From contig QAKV01000041.1 of assembly GCA_003343625.1 (NCBI GenBank), positions 1 to 64,000 on the forward strand: a DNA stretch of 64,000 bases, given 5' to 3'. Within the stretch, counting starts at the first letter, position 1, and each line of letters starts with the position of its first letter. This document shows, piece by piece, positions 43,301 to 52,378 of this stretch. The notes beneath the pieces were generated by a model, which was not told the DNA's origin, made no database searches, and saw only the letters and a program-made list of their open reading frames with translations. The stretch is from Clostridiales bacterium. Lineage in GTDB: Bacteria; Bacillota; Clostridia; Lachnospirales; Lachnospiraceae. A program made the position numbers and the translations under genes.

Positions 43301-43858
43301 AACGTGATGGTCTTCAACACCGAGGTATATTCCAATACCGGCGGCCAGGCTTCCAAAGCAACTCCTACCGGCGCGGTGGCACAGTTCGCTGCAGGCGGCA
43401 AAGAAGTGAAGCAGAAGGATCTGGCGGGCATCGCCATGAGCTACGGCTATGTATATGTGGCGCAGATCGCCATGGGCGCTGACTACAACCAGACCGTGAA
43501 GGCGATCGCAGAAGCGGAAGCTTATCCGGGACCTTCCCTGATCATCGCTTATGCTCCTTGTATCAACCATGGTATCAAGAAGGGCATGAGCAAGGCTCAG
43601 ACCGAAGAGAAGCTGGCGGTAGAGTCCGGTTACTGGCATCTGTTCCGCTTCAATCCTGCTGCGGACAAGAAGTTCGTCGTGGACAGCAAGGCTCCTACCA
43701 AGGACTTCAAGGAATTCATCGGCGGCGAGGTAAGATACGCTTCCCTGGCGCTGAAGGATGCTGCGAAGGCTGCACGTCTGCAGGATCAGGCTGCTGAGAA
43801 CGCGAAGGAAAGATATGATTATCTGCAGAAGCTGCAGGTTCTGTACGGTAACGACTGA
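40325..43858 (+). CDS. nifJ: Pyruvate:ferredoxin (flavodoxin) oxidoreductase
   Basis: The 1177-residue single-chain enzyme has the full order of domains. The N-terminal pyrimidine domain ('[27 protein letters not shown]') comes first. Two ferredoxin-like clusters follow near residues 694-702 ('[12 protein letters not shown]') and 749-757 ('[12 protein letters not shown]'). Then come a proximal Cys motif near 820 ('CAGCGETPY') and the thiamine diphosphate domain with '[45 protein letters not shown]' (quoted in part, about 969-1012). It converts pyruvate to acetyl-CoA and CO2, reducing ferredoxin. Codon use is visibly biased towards preferred codons, consistent with high expression. It is followed by the hydrogenase-like gene. 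Confidence 0.98.
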   Translation: [1177 protein letters not shown]

Positions 43859-43910
43859 TCTGATCGCGGACTGAAACAGTCGTTTCGATGAAATCGTACG
43901 CGTCGGCTGA

Positions 43911-43943
43911 ACCGAAAGGCCCCGAATGGGGCTTTTCGGTCCG
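43911..43943 (+). terminator. Hairpin between nifJ and the hydrogenase-like gene
   Basis: ACCGAAAGGCCCC pairs with GGGGCTTTTCGGT (43911-43940) around a GAAT loop. There is no T tract, so it may be a processing or partial-termination signal that lowers expression of the second gene relative to nifJ. Confidence 0.45.
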
Positions 43944-44009
43944 ATGTCCGGCGCGTATCTCATATGTATCTCATAACGGAAAAATTCAGGAAAGAGGATA
44001 AAGGGAAAT

Positions 44010-45467
44010 ATGGGAAAAGTATCGGATGACGCTACCATTTTGAATATTAAGCATGAAGTGCTTACCGAAGTGGCGAAGCTCGCATTTGCGGGAGAACTGG
44101 AAGAGAAAAAAGAGAATATCCCCTTTGAAATGATCCCGGGCCCTGAAGCGCGTTTCCGCTGCTGTATTTATAAAGAGCGTGAAATCATCAGACAGAGAGT
44201 CAGATTGGCGGAAGGGAAATGCCCCGGGAATAAAGAGAGCAGCAATATCGTTCAGGTTATTAACTCGGCATGTGAAGAATGTCCCATTTCTTCCGGATAT
44301 GTGGTGACGGATCTGTGCCAGGGCTGCCTGGCAAAATCCTGCCGCCAGGCCTGCCACTTCGGCGCGATTACCATCGCCGGCGGACGTTCTCATATCGATC
44401 CGAACAAGTGCAAATCCTGCGGCAAGTGTGCGGAAGCCTGCGCATATTCTGCGATTGTCAAGATCCAGAGGCCCTGCATGAAGAGCTGCCCTGTGGATGC
44501 GATGACCATGGATGAACACGGCGTTTGCCAGATCGACGAATCCAAGTGCATCCAGTGCGGCCAGTGCGTACACAGCTGTCCCTTCGGCGCGATTGCGACC
44601 AAGACGGATGTGGTGGATGTGGTCAACGCCATCCGCGACGGCAAGAAAGTCGTCGCCATGCTGGCACCTGCTGGAGAAGGACAGTTCGGCCCCGACATTA
44701 CCATGGCGAGCTGGAGAACAGCGATGAAGAAAGTCGGCTTTGCGGACTTCGTGGAAGTCGGTCTGGGCGGCGATCTGACGGCGGCGTTCGAGGCGGCGGA
44801 ATGGGCGGAAGGATTCAAGGAAGGCAAGAAGATGACCACTTCCTGCTGCCCTGCCTTTGTCAACTATATCAGAAAGCACTTCCCGGAAGTGGCGGGCAAC
44901 ATTTCCACCACCGTTTCCCCGATGTGCGGCGTGTCCAGACTGCTCAAGGCGAAGGATCCCGAAACGGTCACCGTCTTCGTCGGACCCTGCATCGCCAAGA
45001 AGTCTGAAGCGCACAACCACAACATCGAAGGCAACGCGGACTATGTGCTGACCTTCGGGGAAATCCGCGCGATCATGCGGGCCAAAGGCGTGGAACTGGA
45101 ACCCGAAGCCAACAGCAGCCAGGAAGCCAGCGTATTCGGCAAACGGTTCGGCAATGGCGGCGGCGTGACCGAGGCCGTTCTGGAATGCCTGAAAGAAACC
45201 GGAGAGAATACGGATATCAAGGTGGCCAGATGCAGCGGTATTGCGGAATGCAAGAAGGCGCTGACGCTGCTGAAGATCGGCAGACTGCCGGAGGACTTCA
45301 TCGAGGGAATGATCTGCGAGGGCGGATGCGTGGGAGGTCCCAGCCATCACAAAACCGCTCAGGCAGCGAAAAAGGATCGCGATAAGCTCATCGGCGAGGC
45401 GGATAGCAGAGGCGTTCACGAAAATCTGAAGAATTACGACTTAGATTCTTTCTCCATGCACAGATAA
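44010..45467 (+). CDS. [FeFe]-hydrogenase-like iron-sulfur protein
   Basis: The protein has 485 residues. The N-terminal part has three or more 4Fe-4S motifs ('CQGCLAKSCRQACHFGAI', 'CKSCGKCAEACAYSAI', 'CIQCGQCVHSCPFGAI', about 104-196). The H-cluster domain follows. L1 is 'TSCCPAF' near 276, L2 is 'GPCIAKK' near 324 where canonical enzymes have MPC, and L3 is 'EGMICEGGCVGGPSHH' near 431 where canonical enzymes end GGGxP. All four H-cluster Cys are present, so a working cluster is possible, but the altered loops place it outside the best-studied group. It would use ferredoxin reduced by the neighbouring PFOR to make H2, or sense H2. Confidence 0.87.
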   Translation: MGKVSDDATILNIKHEVLTEVAKLAFAGELEEKKENIPFEMIPGPEARFRCCIYKEREIIRQRVRLAEGKCPGNKESSNIVQVINSACEECPISSGYVVTDLCQGCLAKSCRQACHFGAITIAGGRSHIDPNKCKSCGKCAEACAYSAIVKIQRPCMKSCPVDAMTMDEHGVCQIDESKCIQCGQCVHSCPFGAIATKTDVVDVVNAIRDGKKVVAMLAPAGEGQFGPDITMASWRTAMKKVGFADFVEVGLGGDLTAAFEAAEWAEGFKEGKKMTTSCCPAFVNYIRKHFPEVAGNISTTVSPMCGVSRLLKAKDPETVTVFVGPCIAKKSEAHNHNIEGNADYVLTFGEIRAIMRAKGVELEPEANSSQEASVFGKRFGNGGGVTEAVLECLKETGENTDIKVARCSGIAECKKALTLLKIGRLPEDFIEGMICEGGCVGGPSHHKTAQAAKKDRDKLIGEADSRGVHENLKNYDLDSFSMHR

Positions 45468-45515
45468 GATATCCATATAGACAAATGCGTGCAGGCATGT
45501 ACGCGGGAATAGAAG

Positions 45516-45561
45516 CTGCAATACCCTCTGATGATTCATCGGCGGGTATTGCAGTTTTTTT
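45516..45561 (+). terminator. Terminator of the nifJ-hydrogenase unit
   Basis: CTGCAATACCC (45516-45526) pairs with GGGTATTGCAG (45544-45554), an inner GATG/CATC helix lies in the loop, and T7 follows at 45555-45561. This is a strong intrinsic terminator. Confidence 0.85.
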
Positions 45562-45647
45562 GTACGATAGGAAATGATTGCCTCACTCTTTTCGCAGCAA
45601 ATTTTCGGGCCTACCTTTCATTTCACCCGGAATTTACAAAAAATGGG

Positions 45648-45700
45648 TTGACAGAAAACGTTTTCCATTATATACTGGCATCGGGTGGAAAACGTTTTCC
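45648..45700 (+). promoter_or_regulatory. LacI-type promoter with two palindromic operators
   Basis: TTGACA (45648-45653) and TATACT (45671-45676) have a 17-bp spacer. Operator 1, AGAAAACGTTTTCC (45653-45666), fills the spacer directly after the -35. Operator 2, GGAAAACGTTTTCC (45687-45700), lies just past the start of transcription. Centres are 34 bp apart. AAAACGTTTT palindromes with a central CG are typical LacI-family sites, so the downstream regulator probably represses its own gene and the glgP-malQ genes read from it. The rest of the 301-bp gap from 45468 holds the terminator and no gene. Confidence 0.8.
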
Positions 45701-45768
45701 GAAATATCTGTATTCCACCTTTCAGGACTCGCATCGGTCCGTGAGAAAATCCGGAGGGAGGAAAAGGA

Positions 45769-46761
45769 GTGGCTTCCATTAAGGATGTGGCAAAAAGAGC
45801 AGGAGTGGCGATCTCCACGGTATCCAAGGTTCTAAACGGATATGCGGGAGTCAGCGCGGAAACGAAAGAACGGGTAAACGAGGCCATTGAAGCGCTGAGT
45901 TACACGCCCAATGCGATGGCGGCGGCATTGTCATCCGGAAAATCGGGAAGGGTGGCGCTCCTCCTGAATTTGGAAGAAGGGATGCCCGCAGTGGACGAGA
46001 TCGATCTGCAATATCTGGCCGGAGCCATTCAGCGCGCCAGGGAGTTGAAGATAGATGTGATTACCCTGTTTTTTTCCATGTTAAAGGATAAGGGAACTGC
46101 AGAAGTCGTAAACTACCTGAAAGCGCAGAGTATCGAAGGGATTATCATTTATGGGATGGAGCGTGAAGACCCGTTCTGGCAGAAGCTGATCGAAAGCGGC
46201 GAATTCAAAACAGTGGTGGTGGATGCCCCTTTTTCCGACAGGAATACGTCCTCGGTGTGGATCGATCAGCGAAAGGCGCAGTACGATGTGGCCAAAAAAA
46301 CGATTCTGGAGAACGAAAATTGCAGAAGGGTTCTCTATATTGCCGGAAAGAAAGAGTCCTATGTGACCTGGGAGCGCGTTCGCGGAATGCAGGAGCTGGC
46401 CGAAGAGCTGGATCTGAAGCTGACGGTGGAATACGGGGACTTCAGCGAAAGGAAGGCCCGGGAACTGACGTTTTACTACGAAAAGGAGATGGATGTCTTC
46501 GTGTGCGCTTCCGATCTGATGGCCATCGGGGCCATGCGGGCGCTGATGGAGCTGGATGTGTTCCATCCGGTCTGCGGGTTTGACGGTATCACGCTGATGG
46601 GTTATGCGGGCAAGCAGATGAACACCGTCAGGCAGAATTTCTTCCGGATCTCCGCTGCGGCGGTGGAGGAGGTAGGTCGCCTGATGGAAGGCCAGATGGG
46701 CAGAAATCTGGTTCTGGATTATGAACTGATCCGGATGCAATACCAGGATATCATCAAATGA
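45769..46761 (+). CDS. LacI-family transcriptional regulator
   Basis: The 330-residue protein has the helix-turn-helix and hinge ('[45 protein letters not shown]', about 4-48), followed by a ribose-binding-protein-like sensor domain. The start is GTG 45769 with GGAGGAAAAGGAG upstream. It lies directly before glycogen phosphorylase and 4-alpha-glucanotransferase, so a maltodextrin or glycogen-derived ligand is likely, but not certain. Confidence 0.9.
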   Translation: MASIKDVAKRAGVAISTVSKVLNGYAGVSAETKERVNEAIEALSYTPNAMAAALSSGKSGRVALLLNLEEGMPAVDEIDLQYLAGAIQRARELKIDVITLFFSMLKDKGTAEVVNYLKAQSIEGIIIYGMEREDPFWQKLIESGEFKTVVVDAPFSDRNTSSVWIDQRKAQYDVAKKTILENENCRRVLYIAGKKESYVTWERVRGMQELAEELDLKLTVEYGDFSERKARELTFYYEKEMDVFVCASDLMAIGAMRALMELDVFHPVCGFDGITLMGYAGKQMNTVRQNFFRISAAAVEEVGRLMEGQMGRNLVLDYELIRMQYQDIIK

Positions 46762-46867
46762 TGGTACCCGGAAGGCAAAGGCATACGGTTGGTTGCAGGA
46801 AAAGGTTACCGACGGCAAGGATGTCGGGCAGGAAAAGGCCGCAAAGGCGGCGGAACGGAGGTTTAAA

Positions 46868-49207
46868 GTGAGAGTGGAAGAGACGATCCAGAGGGAGATT
46901 CTGGAGCAGAGAATCGATATGGAGCTGGAGGCGCTGACGAAGCGGCTGTTCGGGAGCACCATACAGGAAGCCACGGATGAACAGGTTTATGTGGCGCTTC
47001 TGTATCTGGTCAAAGGGCTGACGGATGCTACGGTGCCCAACGACGGGGACAAGAAAGTCTACTATATTTCCGCGGAGTTCCTCATCGGCAAGCTTTTGTC
47101 CAATAATCTGATCAATCTCGGGATCTATGAAAAGGTCGAAGAGATTTTAAAGAGCAAGGGAAAGGAACTGTCCCGGATCGAGGAGGTGGAACCCGAACCG
47201 TCTCTGGGTAACGGCGGACTGGGCCGTCTGGCGGCCTGTTTCATGGATTCCATCGCTACCCTGGGGCTTCCCGGCGAGGGAATCGGTCTGAACTATCATT
47301 TCGGCCTGTTCCGGCAGGTATTTCGGGATCGGATGCAGACTGCGGAGAAGGATAGCTGGATGGAAAGGGATTCCTGGCTGAACAGGACCGACGTATCTTT
47401 CAATGTCTGTTTCGGGGATAAAAAGGTGACCTCCCGCCTTTATGATATCGATGTGATCGGCTATGACAGCGGTGTGAACAAACTGCGTCTGTTCGACCTG
47501 GAAGGGGTGGACGAAAGTCTGGTGAAAGATGGGATTTCGTTCGATAAGGACGCCATCGGAAAGAATCTGACCCTGTTTCTGTATCCGGACGATTCCGATG
47601 AAGCGGGCAAACTGCTGCGCATTTATCAGCAGTATTTTATGGTCAGCAATGCGGCGCAGCTGATTTTGAAGGAAATGAAAGAGAAGCAGTACGATCTGCG
47701 CAGGATGTACGATCACGCGGTGATTCAGATCAACGATACCCATCCGTCCATGATCATTCCGGAGCTGATCCGCATTCTGGTCAACGACAAGGCGTTCACC
47801 ATGGACGAAGCCATCGAAGTGGTGAGCCGCACCTGCGCTTATACCAACCACACCATTTTGGCGGAGGCTCTGGAAAAGTGGCCTCTGGAATGGCTGGAAA
47901 AAGCGGTGCCTCAGCTGGTGCCCATCATCGAAGAACTGGCGGACCGGGTGGCGAAAAAATACGACGATCCGGACGTGCAGATCATCGATGAAAATGGCCT
48001 GGTGCATATGGCCCGCATGGATATCCACTACGGCTTTTCCGTCAACGGGGTGGCCGCCATCCATACGGAGATCCTGAAAAATACGGAGCTGCATCCCTTC
48101 TATAAAATCTATCCGGAAAAGTTCAACAATAAGACCAACGGCATCACCTTCCGCAGATGGCTGCTGTCCTGTAACAGGGATCTGGCGGCGCTGATTTCGG
48201 AAGCCATCGGCGACGGTTATAAGACTGACGCAGATCAGCTGGAAAAACTGCTGGAGTTTTCGGACGATGAGGAATTCTTAAACCGGCTGGAAGAAGTCAA
48301 ACAGCGCAAAAAGCAGGAGTTGTGTTCCTATATCGCCGAGAAGGAAGGGGTTTCCTTAAATCCGGAATCGATTTTCGATATCCAGATCAAACGGCTGCAT
48401 GAGTACAAACGGCAGCAGATGAACGCTCTGTATATCATTCACAAATACCTGGAAATCAAGGGCGGCAAGAAACCCGCCCGGCCTCTGAGCTTTCTGTTCG
48501 GAGCGAAAGCGGCGCCGGCCTACGTGATCGCCCAGGACATCATCCATCTGCTTTTGGTGCTACAGGAGATCATCAACAACGATCCGGACGTGAAGGACTA
48601 CATGCAGGTGGTGATGGTGGAAAACTACAATGTGAGCTATGCGGAAAGGCTGATCCCGGCCTGTGATATTTCGGAGCAGATTTCCCTGGCTTCCAAGGAA
48701 GCATCCGGAACCGGCAATATGAAGTTTATGCTCAACGGAGCGGTGACTTTGGGTACGGCGGACGGCGCCAATGTGGAGATCCATGAGCTGGTGGGGGACG
48801 ACAATATCTACGTGTTCGGGCAGACCAGCGAGCAGGTGATCGAGCATTACGAAAAGGCGGACTATGTCTCGAAAGATTATTATGAGAAGAGCCCGGTCAT
48901 AAAAGAGGCGGTGGACTTCATCGTGGGCGAACAGGCGCTGGCGGCAGGCCATGAGGAGAACCTGAAGCGGTTATACGAAGAACTCCTGAACAAAGACTGG
49001 TTCATGACCCTTCTGGATCTGGAGGACTATATCCGGACGAAGGATCGCATGATCGCGGACTTCGAGGATCGGGCGAAATGGAAGCGGATGATGCTGGTCA
49101 ACATCGCGAAATCCGGCTTCTTCTCCTCCGACAGAACCATTCGGGAATATAACCGGGATATCTGGAAGTTAAAGGAGAGCGAAGACGGAGGAAATCGGCT
49201 GTCATGA
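46868..49207 (+). CDS. glgP: Glycogen/maltodextrin phosphorylase
   Basis: The protein has about 779 residues from GTG 46868, which has GGAGG six bases upstream; a TTG at 46793 would add 25 residues but has no ribosome site. GT35 motifs are clear: '[21 protein letters not shown]' near the N-terminus, '[16 protein letters not shown]', '[16 protein letters not shown]', and the pyridoxal-phosphate Lys in '[29 protein letters not shown]' (in part). It releases glucose 1-phosphate from alpha-1,4-glucan ends. It overlaps malQ by four bases, so the two are co-translated. Confidence 0.96.
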   Translation: MRVEETIQREILEQRIDMELEALTKRLFGSTIQEATDEQVYVALLYLVKGLTDATVPNDGDKKVYYISAEFLIGKLLSNNLINLGIYEKVEEILKSKGKELSRIEEVEPEPSLGNGGLGRLAACFMDSIATLGLPGEGIGLNYHFGLFRQVFRDRMQTAEKDSWMERDSWLNRTDVSFNVCFGDKKVTSRLYDIDVIGYDSGVNKLRLFDLEGVDESLVKDGISFDKDAIGKNLTLFLYPDDSDEAGKLLRIYQQYFMVSNAAQLILKEMKEKQYDLRRMYDHAVIQINDTHPSMIIPELIRILVNDKAFTMDEAIEVVSRTCAYTNHTILAEALEKWPLEWLEKAVPQLVPIIEELADRVAKKYDDPDVQIIDENGLVHMARMDIHYGFSVNGVAAIHTEILKNTELHPFYKIYPEKFNNKTNGITFRRWLLSCNRDLAALISEAIGDGYKTDADQLEKLLEFSDDEEFLNRLEEVKQRKKQELCSYIAEKEGVSLNPESIFDIQIKRLHEYKRQQMNALYIIHKYLEIKGGKKPARPLSFLFGAKAAPAYVIAQDIIHLLLVLQEIINNDPDVKDYMQVVMVENYNVSYAERLIPACDISEQISLASKEASGTGNMKFMLNGAVTLGTADGANVEIHELVGDDNIYVFGQTSEQVIEHYEKADYVSKDYYEKSPVIKEAVDFIVGEQALAAGHEENLKRLYEELLNKDWFMTLLDLEDYIRTKDRMIADFEDRAKWKRMMLVNIAKSGFFSSDRTIREYNRDIWKLKESEDGGNRLS

Positions 49208-50673
49208 GAAAGAGCGGGGTACTGCTCCCGGTGACCGGCCTCCCGTCCCCTTATGGGATCGGGGCTTTTTCCCGGGAAGCGTACGAATTTGTGGATTTTC
49301 TGAAAAAGGCGGGGCAGAAGCTGTGGCAGATTCTGCCCCTGGGCCCCACCGGGTACGGGGATTCGCCCTATCAGTCCTTTTCCACCTTCGCGGGGAACCC
49401 TTATCTGATCGATCTGGAAGCGCTGATCGAAAAGGGATGGCTGACCGCAGAGGAATGCGCCGAAACGGACTGGGGCGGCAGCGAAGCCTACGTGGATTAT
49501 GAGAAAATGTATTTCAACCGCTTCCCTCTCCTGCAACGGGCCTATGAACGCAGCGAAATCGGAAAGGATCCGGCGTTTGCCGCGTTCTGCGGGGAAAACG
49601 ACTGGTGGCTTTCGGATTACGCGCTTTTCATGGCTCTCAAGGAAAGCCATGGGGGCGCGGCTTTCCAGGAATGGGAAGAACCTTTGAAAATGCGCGAGAA
49701 GGCGGCGCTGGAAGCGTGCGGGCGGGAGCTGAAAAGCCAGATCGAATTCTGGAAGTTCCTTCAGTATCTGTTCTCGGAACAGTGGCAGGCGTTGAAACGC
49801 TATGCCAACGGGAACGGGATTTCCATTATCGGGGATATCCCCATCTATGTGGCCTACGACAGCGCGGACACCTGGGCTCATCCGGAGCTGTTTTTGCTGG
49901 AAGAAAACCTGCTGCCGAAAGCGGTGGCAGGCGTGCCGCCGGACGCTTTTTCCGCCACCGGGCAGTTGTGGGGAAATCCGCTCTACGACTGGGAATATCA
50001 TCGAAAGACGGGATATGCATGGTGGCTTTCGCGCCTGGATTTCTGCTGCAGGCTTTACGATGTGGTTCGCATCGACCATTTCCGGGGATTCGAAGCCTAT
50101 TTCTCTATCCCCTATGGGGACGAGACGGCGGTGAACGGACACTGGGAGAAGGGACCGGATTACGATCTGTTTGCGGCGATGAAACAAAAGCTCGGCAAAA
50201 AGGCGGTGATCGCGGAAGATCTGGGAGTGATCACGCCGCCGGTGCGCCGGATGATCAGGAGGACGGGATTTCCCGGCATGAAGGTGCTGCAGTTCGCCTT
50301 CGATGGAGGCGACAGCGAATATCTCCCGCACAACTATGAGAAAAACTGTATCGTCTACACGGGCACCCACGACAACCAGACCACGCTGTCCTGGTATGAG
50401 CAGCAGGGGCGGAAGACGAAGCGCTTCATCCGCCGCTATCTGCGGGCGAGCCGGGGGAGCGAAGTGCCTCGGGCCATGATCGCAGCGGCGTTGTCTTCGG
50501 CGGCGGACACGGCGGTGATTCCGATTCAGGACTGGCTCGGGCTGGGAGATGAAGCGCGGATGAATTTCCCCTCCACTCTGGGAAATAACTGGAAATGGAG
50601 GCTCGTCCCGGGACAGTTGACGGATCAGCTGGCCGAAGAGATGAAGGAAATGACAGAGCTGTATATGCGCTGA
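49204..50673 (+). CDS. malQ: 4-alpha-glucanotransferase
   Basis: This 489-residue GH77 enzyme has '[21 protein letters not shown]', '[21 protein letters not shown]' and '[16 protein letters not shown]' (catalytic Asp region), followed by '[15 protein letters not shown]' (general acid Glu) and '[14 protein letters not shown]'. It disproportionates short maltodextrins so that the phosphorylase can use them. ATGA overlap with glgP shows the two work together. It converges with the CYTH gene with a 22-bp gap and no visible terminator. Confidence 0.96.
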   Translation: MRKSGVLLPVTGLPSPYGIGAFSREAYEFVDFLKKAGQKLWQILPLGPTGYGDSPYQSFSTFAGNPYLIDLEALIEKGWLTAEECAETDWGGSEAYVDYEKMYFNRFPLLQRAYERSEIGKDPAFAAFCGENDWWLSDYALFMALKESHGGAAFQEWEEPLKMREKAALEACGRELKSQIEFWKFLQYLFSEQWQALKRYANGNGISIIGDIPIYVAYDSADTWAHPELFLLEENLLPKAVAGVPPDAFSATGQLWGNPLYDWEYHRKTGYAWWLSRLDFCCRLYDVVRIDHFRGFEAYFSIPYGDETAVNGHWEKGPDYDLFAAMKQKLGKKAVIAEDLGVITPPVRRMIRRTGFPGMKVLQFAFDGGDSEYLPHNYEKNCIVYTGTHDNQTTLSWYEQQGRKTKRFIRRYLRASRGSEVPRAMIAAALSSAADTAVIPIQDWLGLGDEARMNFPSTLGNNWKWRLVPGQLTDQLAEEMKEMTELYMR

Positions 50674-50695
50674 AAAGGGACAGTATATTTATGAA

Positions 50696-51163
50696 TTACG
50701 GAGAGAAGGAATCCGGGCAGCGGCCGGTTCGGCTTAGACTGGAGTTGTGATAAGCGGGATCCTCCGTCACCTCCGGACCGAACCACTCCGGAGGGACGAA
50801 GGAATTCGCGCTCTCCTCATCCGGGAACTCCACTTCCGCGATGATCAGGGGAGAAAAAGGCGGACAAAAGACATCCAGTTCGATGGTATACGGAGCGCAG
50901 GGAATCAGGTATCTTCTTTTGGAGATCACGGCGCCGTCCGCCTTGGAGAGAAGATGTTTGTAGGAAGGGAGATTTAAAGGAAGGTTGTACTCTTCCCGAA
51001 CCATCATCCCCTTTCCTTTCCAGGTCAGATAACAGGTGTCGTCCTCCCTGCGGATGCGCACCACCGGATCCACATTCAGATAAGCCTGTTCGATGAAATG
51101 GTTCGGATACCGATCCATTTCATCGGGCAGTTTTTTTATGGTGAATTTTCGTTCGATTTCCAT
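50696..51163 (-). CDS. CYTH-domain protein, probable triphosphate-metabolising enzyme
   Basis: The 155-residue protein has the ExExK signature 'MEIERKF' at the start and 'PVVRIRRED' and 'TWKGKG' strands that make the triphosphate tunnel, followed by 'ISKRRYLIPC' and 'TIELDVF'. CYTH members hydrolyse inorganic or thiamine triphosphate, or are class IV adenylate cyclases. Short stand-alone bacterial forms are mostly phosphatases. A promoter (TTGAAA-18-TACAAT on the minus strand, 51230-51201) and GAAAGGAG precede the start. Confidence 0.85.
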   Translation of the reverse strand: MEIERKFTIKKLPDEMDRYPNHFIEQAYLNVDPVVRIRREDDTCYLTWKGKGMMVREEYNLPLNLPSYKHLLSKADGAVISKRRYLIPCAPYTIELDVFCPPFSPLIIAEVEFPDEESANSFVPPEWFGPEVTEDPAYHNSSLSRTGRCPDSFSP

Positions 51164-51200
51164 GACGTTCTCCTTTCTGCGGCCTGCCGGCCTTGGCAGT

Positions 51201-51230
51201 ATTGTAGCATATCCGGGGATATTTTTTCAA
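51201..51230 (-). promoter_or_regulatory. Promoter of the CYTH gene
   Basis: On the minus strand TTGAAA (51230-51225) and TACAAT (51206-51201) are 18 bp apart, about 40 bp upstream of the start codon. No other strong signal was seen in the 173-bp divergent gap except an extended -10 (TGTTAAGAT, about 51280-51288) suited to the DJ-1-type gene on the other strand. Confidence 0.55.
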
Positions 51231-51336
51231 ATATTTAGAAATAATTCATATTTTTACCCTTTTATGAGCACCTGATATCTGTTAAGATGAAAAGGAAAAA
51301 GAGCGCAGTCCGTGCGCGAAGAAAAAGGAGTTATCT

Positions 51337-51888
51337 ATGGCAAAAGCAGGAATTTTTTTCGCAGAAGGATATGAGGAAATAGAAGCGCTTACCGTGGTGG
51401 ATCTGTGCCGGAGAGCCGGGGTGGAGATTCTGATGATTTCGGTGACGGGCAAAGACAGCGTGACCGGATCCCACGGGATCAGCGTGAAGATGGATGCCCT
51501 TCTCGGGGATGTGGATTTCGGGCAGCTGGATATGCTTATCCTGCCCGGAGGGATGCCGGGCACGAAGAACCTGGAAGGGTGCGGACGGCTGATGGAGGAG
51601 CTGGATCGTTTCCATGCGGCGGGCAAATGGATCGCCGCCATCTGCGCTGCGCCTTCGGTGTTCGGACACAGAGGTTACCTGAAAGGGAGGAAAGCGGTGT
51701 GCTACCCTTCCTTTGAAGGGGAACTCGCCGGGGCTCAGGTTCTTTCGGAAAAGGCGGTGGCGGACGGAAACGTGATCACCGGCCGCGGGATGGGATGCGC
51801 GATCCCCTTCGGGCTGATTATCGTGGAGAAGCTGATTTCCAGGGCTGCTGCGGATGCGCTGGCCGAGAGCATTGTGTACGAAAGGTAG
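51337..51888 (+). CDS. DJ-1/PfpI-family protein
   Basis: The 183-residue protein has 'GIFFAEGYEEIEALTVVDLCRRAGVEILMIS' and 'AICAAPSVFG', where the Cys on the nucleophile elbow corresponds to the reactive Cys of DJ-1. The Glu near residue 15 ('EGYEEIEA') is the conserved partner. It is similar to the YajL/ThiJ branch; roles include protein/nucleotide glycation repair or chaperoning, but the biochemical job is disputed. AAGGAG precedes ATG 51337. The CBS gene follows 11 bp later. Confidence 0.9.
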   Translation: MAKAGIFFAEGYEEIEALTVVDLCRRAGVEILMISVTGKDSVTGSHGISVKMDALLGDVDFGQLDMLILPGGMPGTKNLEGCGRLMEELDRFHAAGKWIAAICAAPSVFGHRGYLKGRKAVCYPSFEGELAGAQVLSEKAVADGNVITGRGMGCAIPFGLIIVEKLISRAAADALAESIVYER

Positions 51889-51899
51889 CAAAAGGACTC

Positions 51900-52352
51900 A
51901 TGAATATTTTGTTTTTTTTAACGCCTAAGAGCGAAGTCGCTTATGTCCGGGAGGACGATACGCTGCGGCAGGCAGTGGAGAAGATGGAATATCACGGATA
52001 TGCGGCGGTGCCGCTGCTCTCTGTGGACGGCCGGTATATCGGGACGCTGACGGACGGGGATGTGCTGTGGGGCTTAAAGGAGCTGGATTTCCCGCAGCTG
52101 CATGAAATGGAGGATATTTCCGTGATGGAGATCCGGCGCAGCAGGGACAACAAACCGGTACATATCAACGTGGACATGGAAGGGCTGATGGACAAGGTGG
52201 CCGTGCAGAACTTCGTGCCCGTTGTGGACGATGAGAAGATTTTCATCGGCATCGTGACGCGCAGGGATGTGATCCACTATCTGGCCGGGCGCGGGAAAAA
52301 GGAGAGCGCATACCCGCCGGGCGCGCAGAAGAAGGAAGCTGCTGCACGTTAG
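51900..52352 (+). CDS. Two-CBS-domain protein
   Basis: The 150-residue protein consists of two CBS motifs: residues about 15-60 ('EDDTLRQAVEKMEYHGYAAVPLLSVDGRYIGTLTDGDVLWGL') and about 80-125 ('MDKVAVQNFVPVVDDEKIFIGIVTRRDVIHYL'). Stand-alone CBS pairs bind adenosine nucleotides and regulate partners. It starts at ATG 51900 with AAAGGA, 11 bp after the DJ-1-like gene. Its stop codon lies in the loop of the following 16-bp hairpin. Confidence 0.88.
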   Translation: MNILFFLTPKSEVAYVREDDTLRQAVEKMEYHGYAAVPLLSVDGRYIGTLTDGDVLWGLKELDFPQLHEMEDISVMEIRRSRDNKPVHINVDMEGLMDKVAVQNFVPVVDDEKIFIGIVTRRDVIHYLAGRGKKESAYPPGAQKKEAAAR

Positions 52353-52370
52353 TGCAGCAGCTTCCTTTTG
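52332..52370. terminator. Perfect terminator hairpin between CBS and SASP genes
   Basis: AAGGAAGCTGCTGCAC (52332-52347) pairs without mismatch with GTGCAGCAGCTTCCTT (52352-52367), with a four-base loop that contains the start of the CBS stop codon. TT-rich tails lie on both sides, so it may end transcripts from both directions: the CBS gene and the converging SASP gene that ends at 52379. Confidence 0.8.
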
Positions 52371-52378
52371 GGGAAGGG

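Noticed and set aside
41525..44038. An 837-codon open frame on the minus strand opposite nifJ
   Set aside because: It lies wholly antisense to a strongly conserved gene with biased codons, has no ribosome site, and gives a low-complexity His/Leu/Val-rich product typical of a mirrored GC-rich gene.
43986..45419. A 477-codon minus-strand frame opposite the hydrogenase-like gene
   Set aside because: The plus-strand frame has clear Fe-S and H-cluster motifs; the mirror frame has none.
49027..50370. A 447-codon minus-strand frame opposite malQ
   Set aside because: It is a mirror of a conserved GH77 gene and ends inside glgP, with an Arg/Pro/His-rich product.
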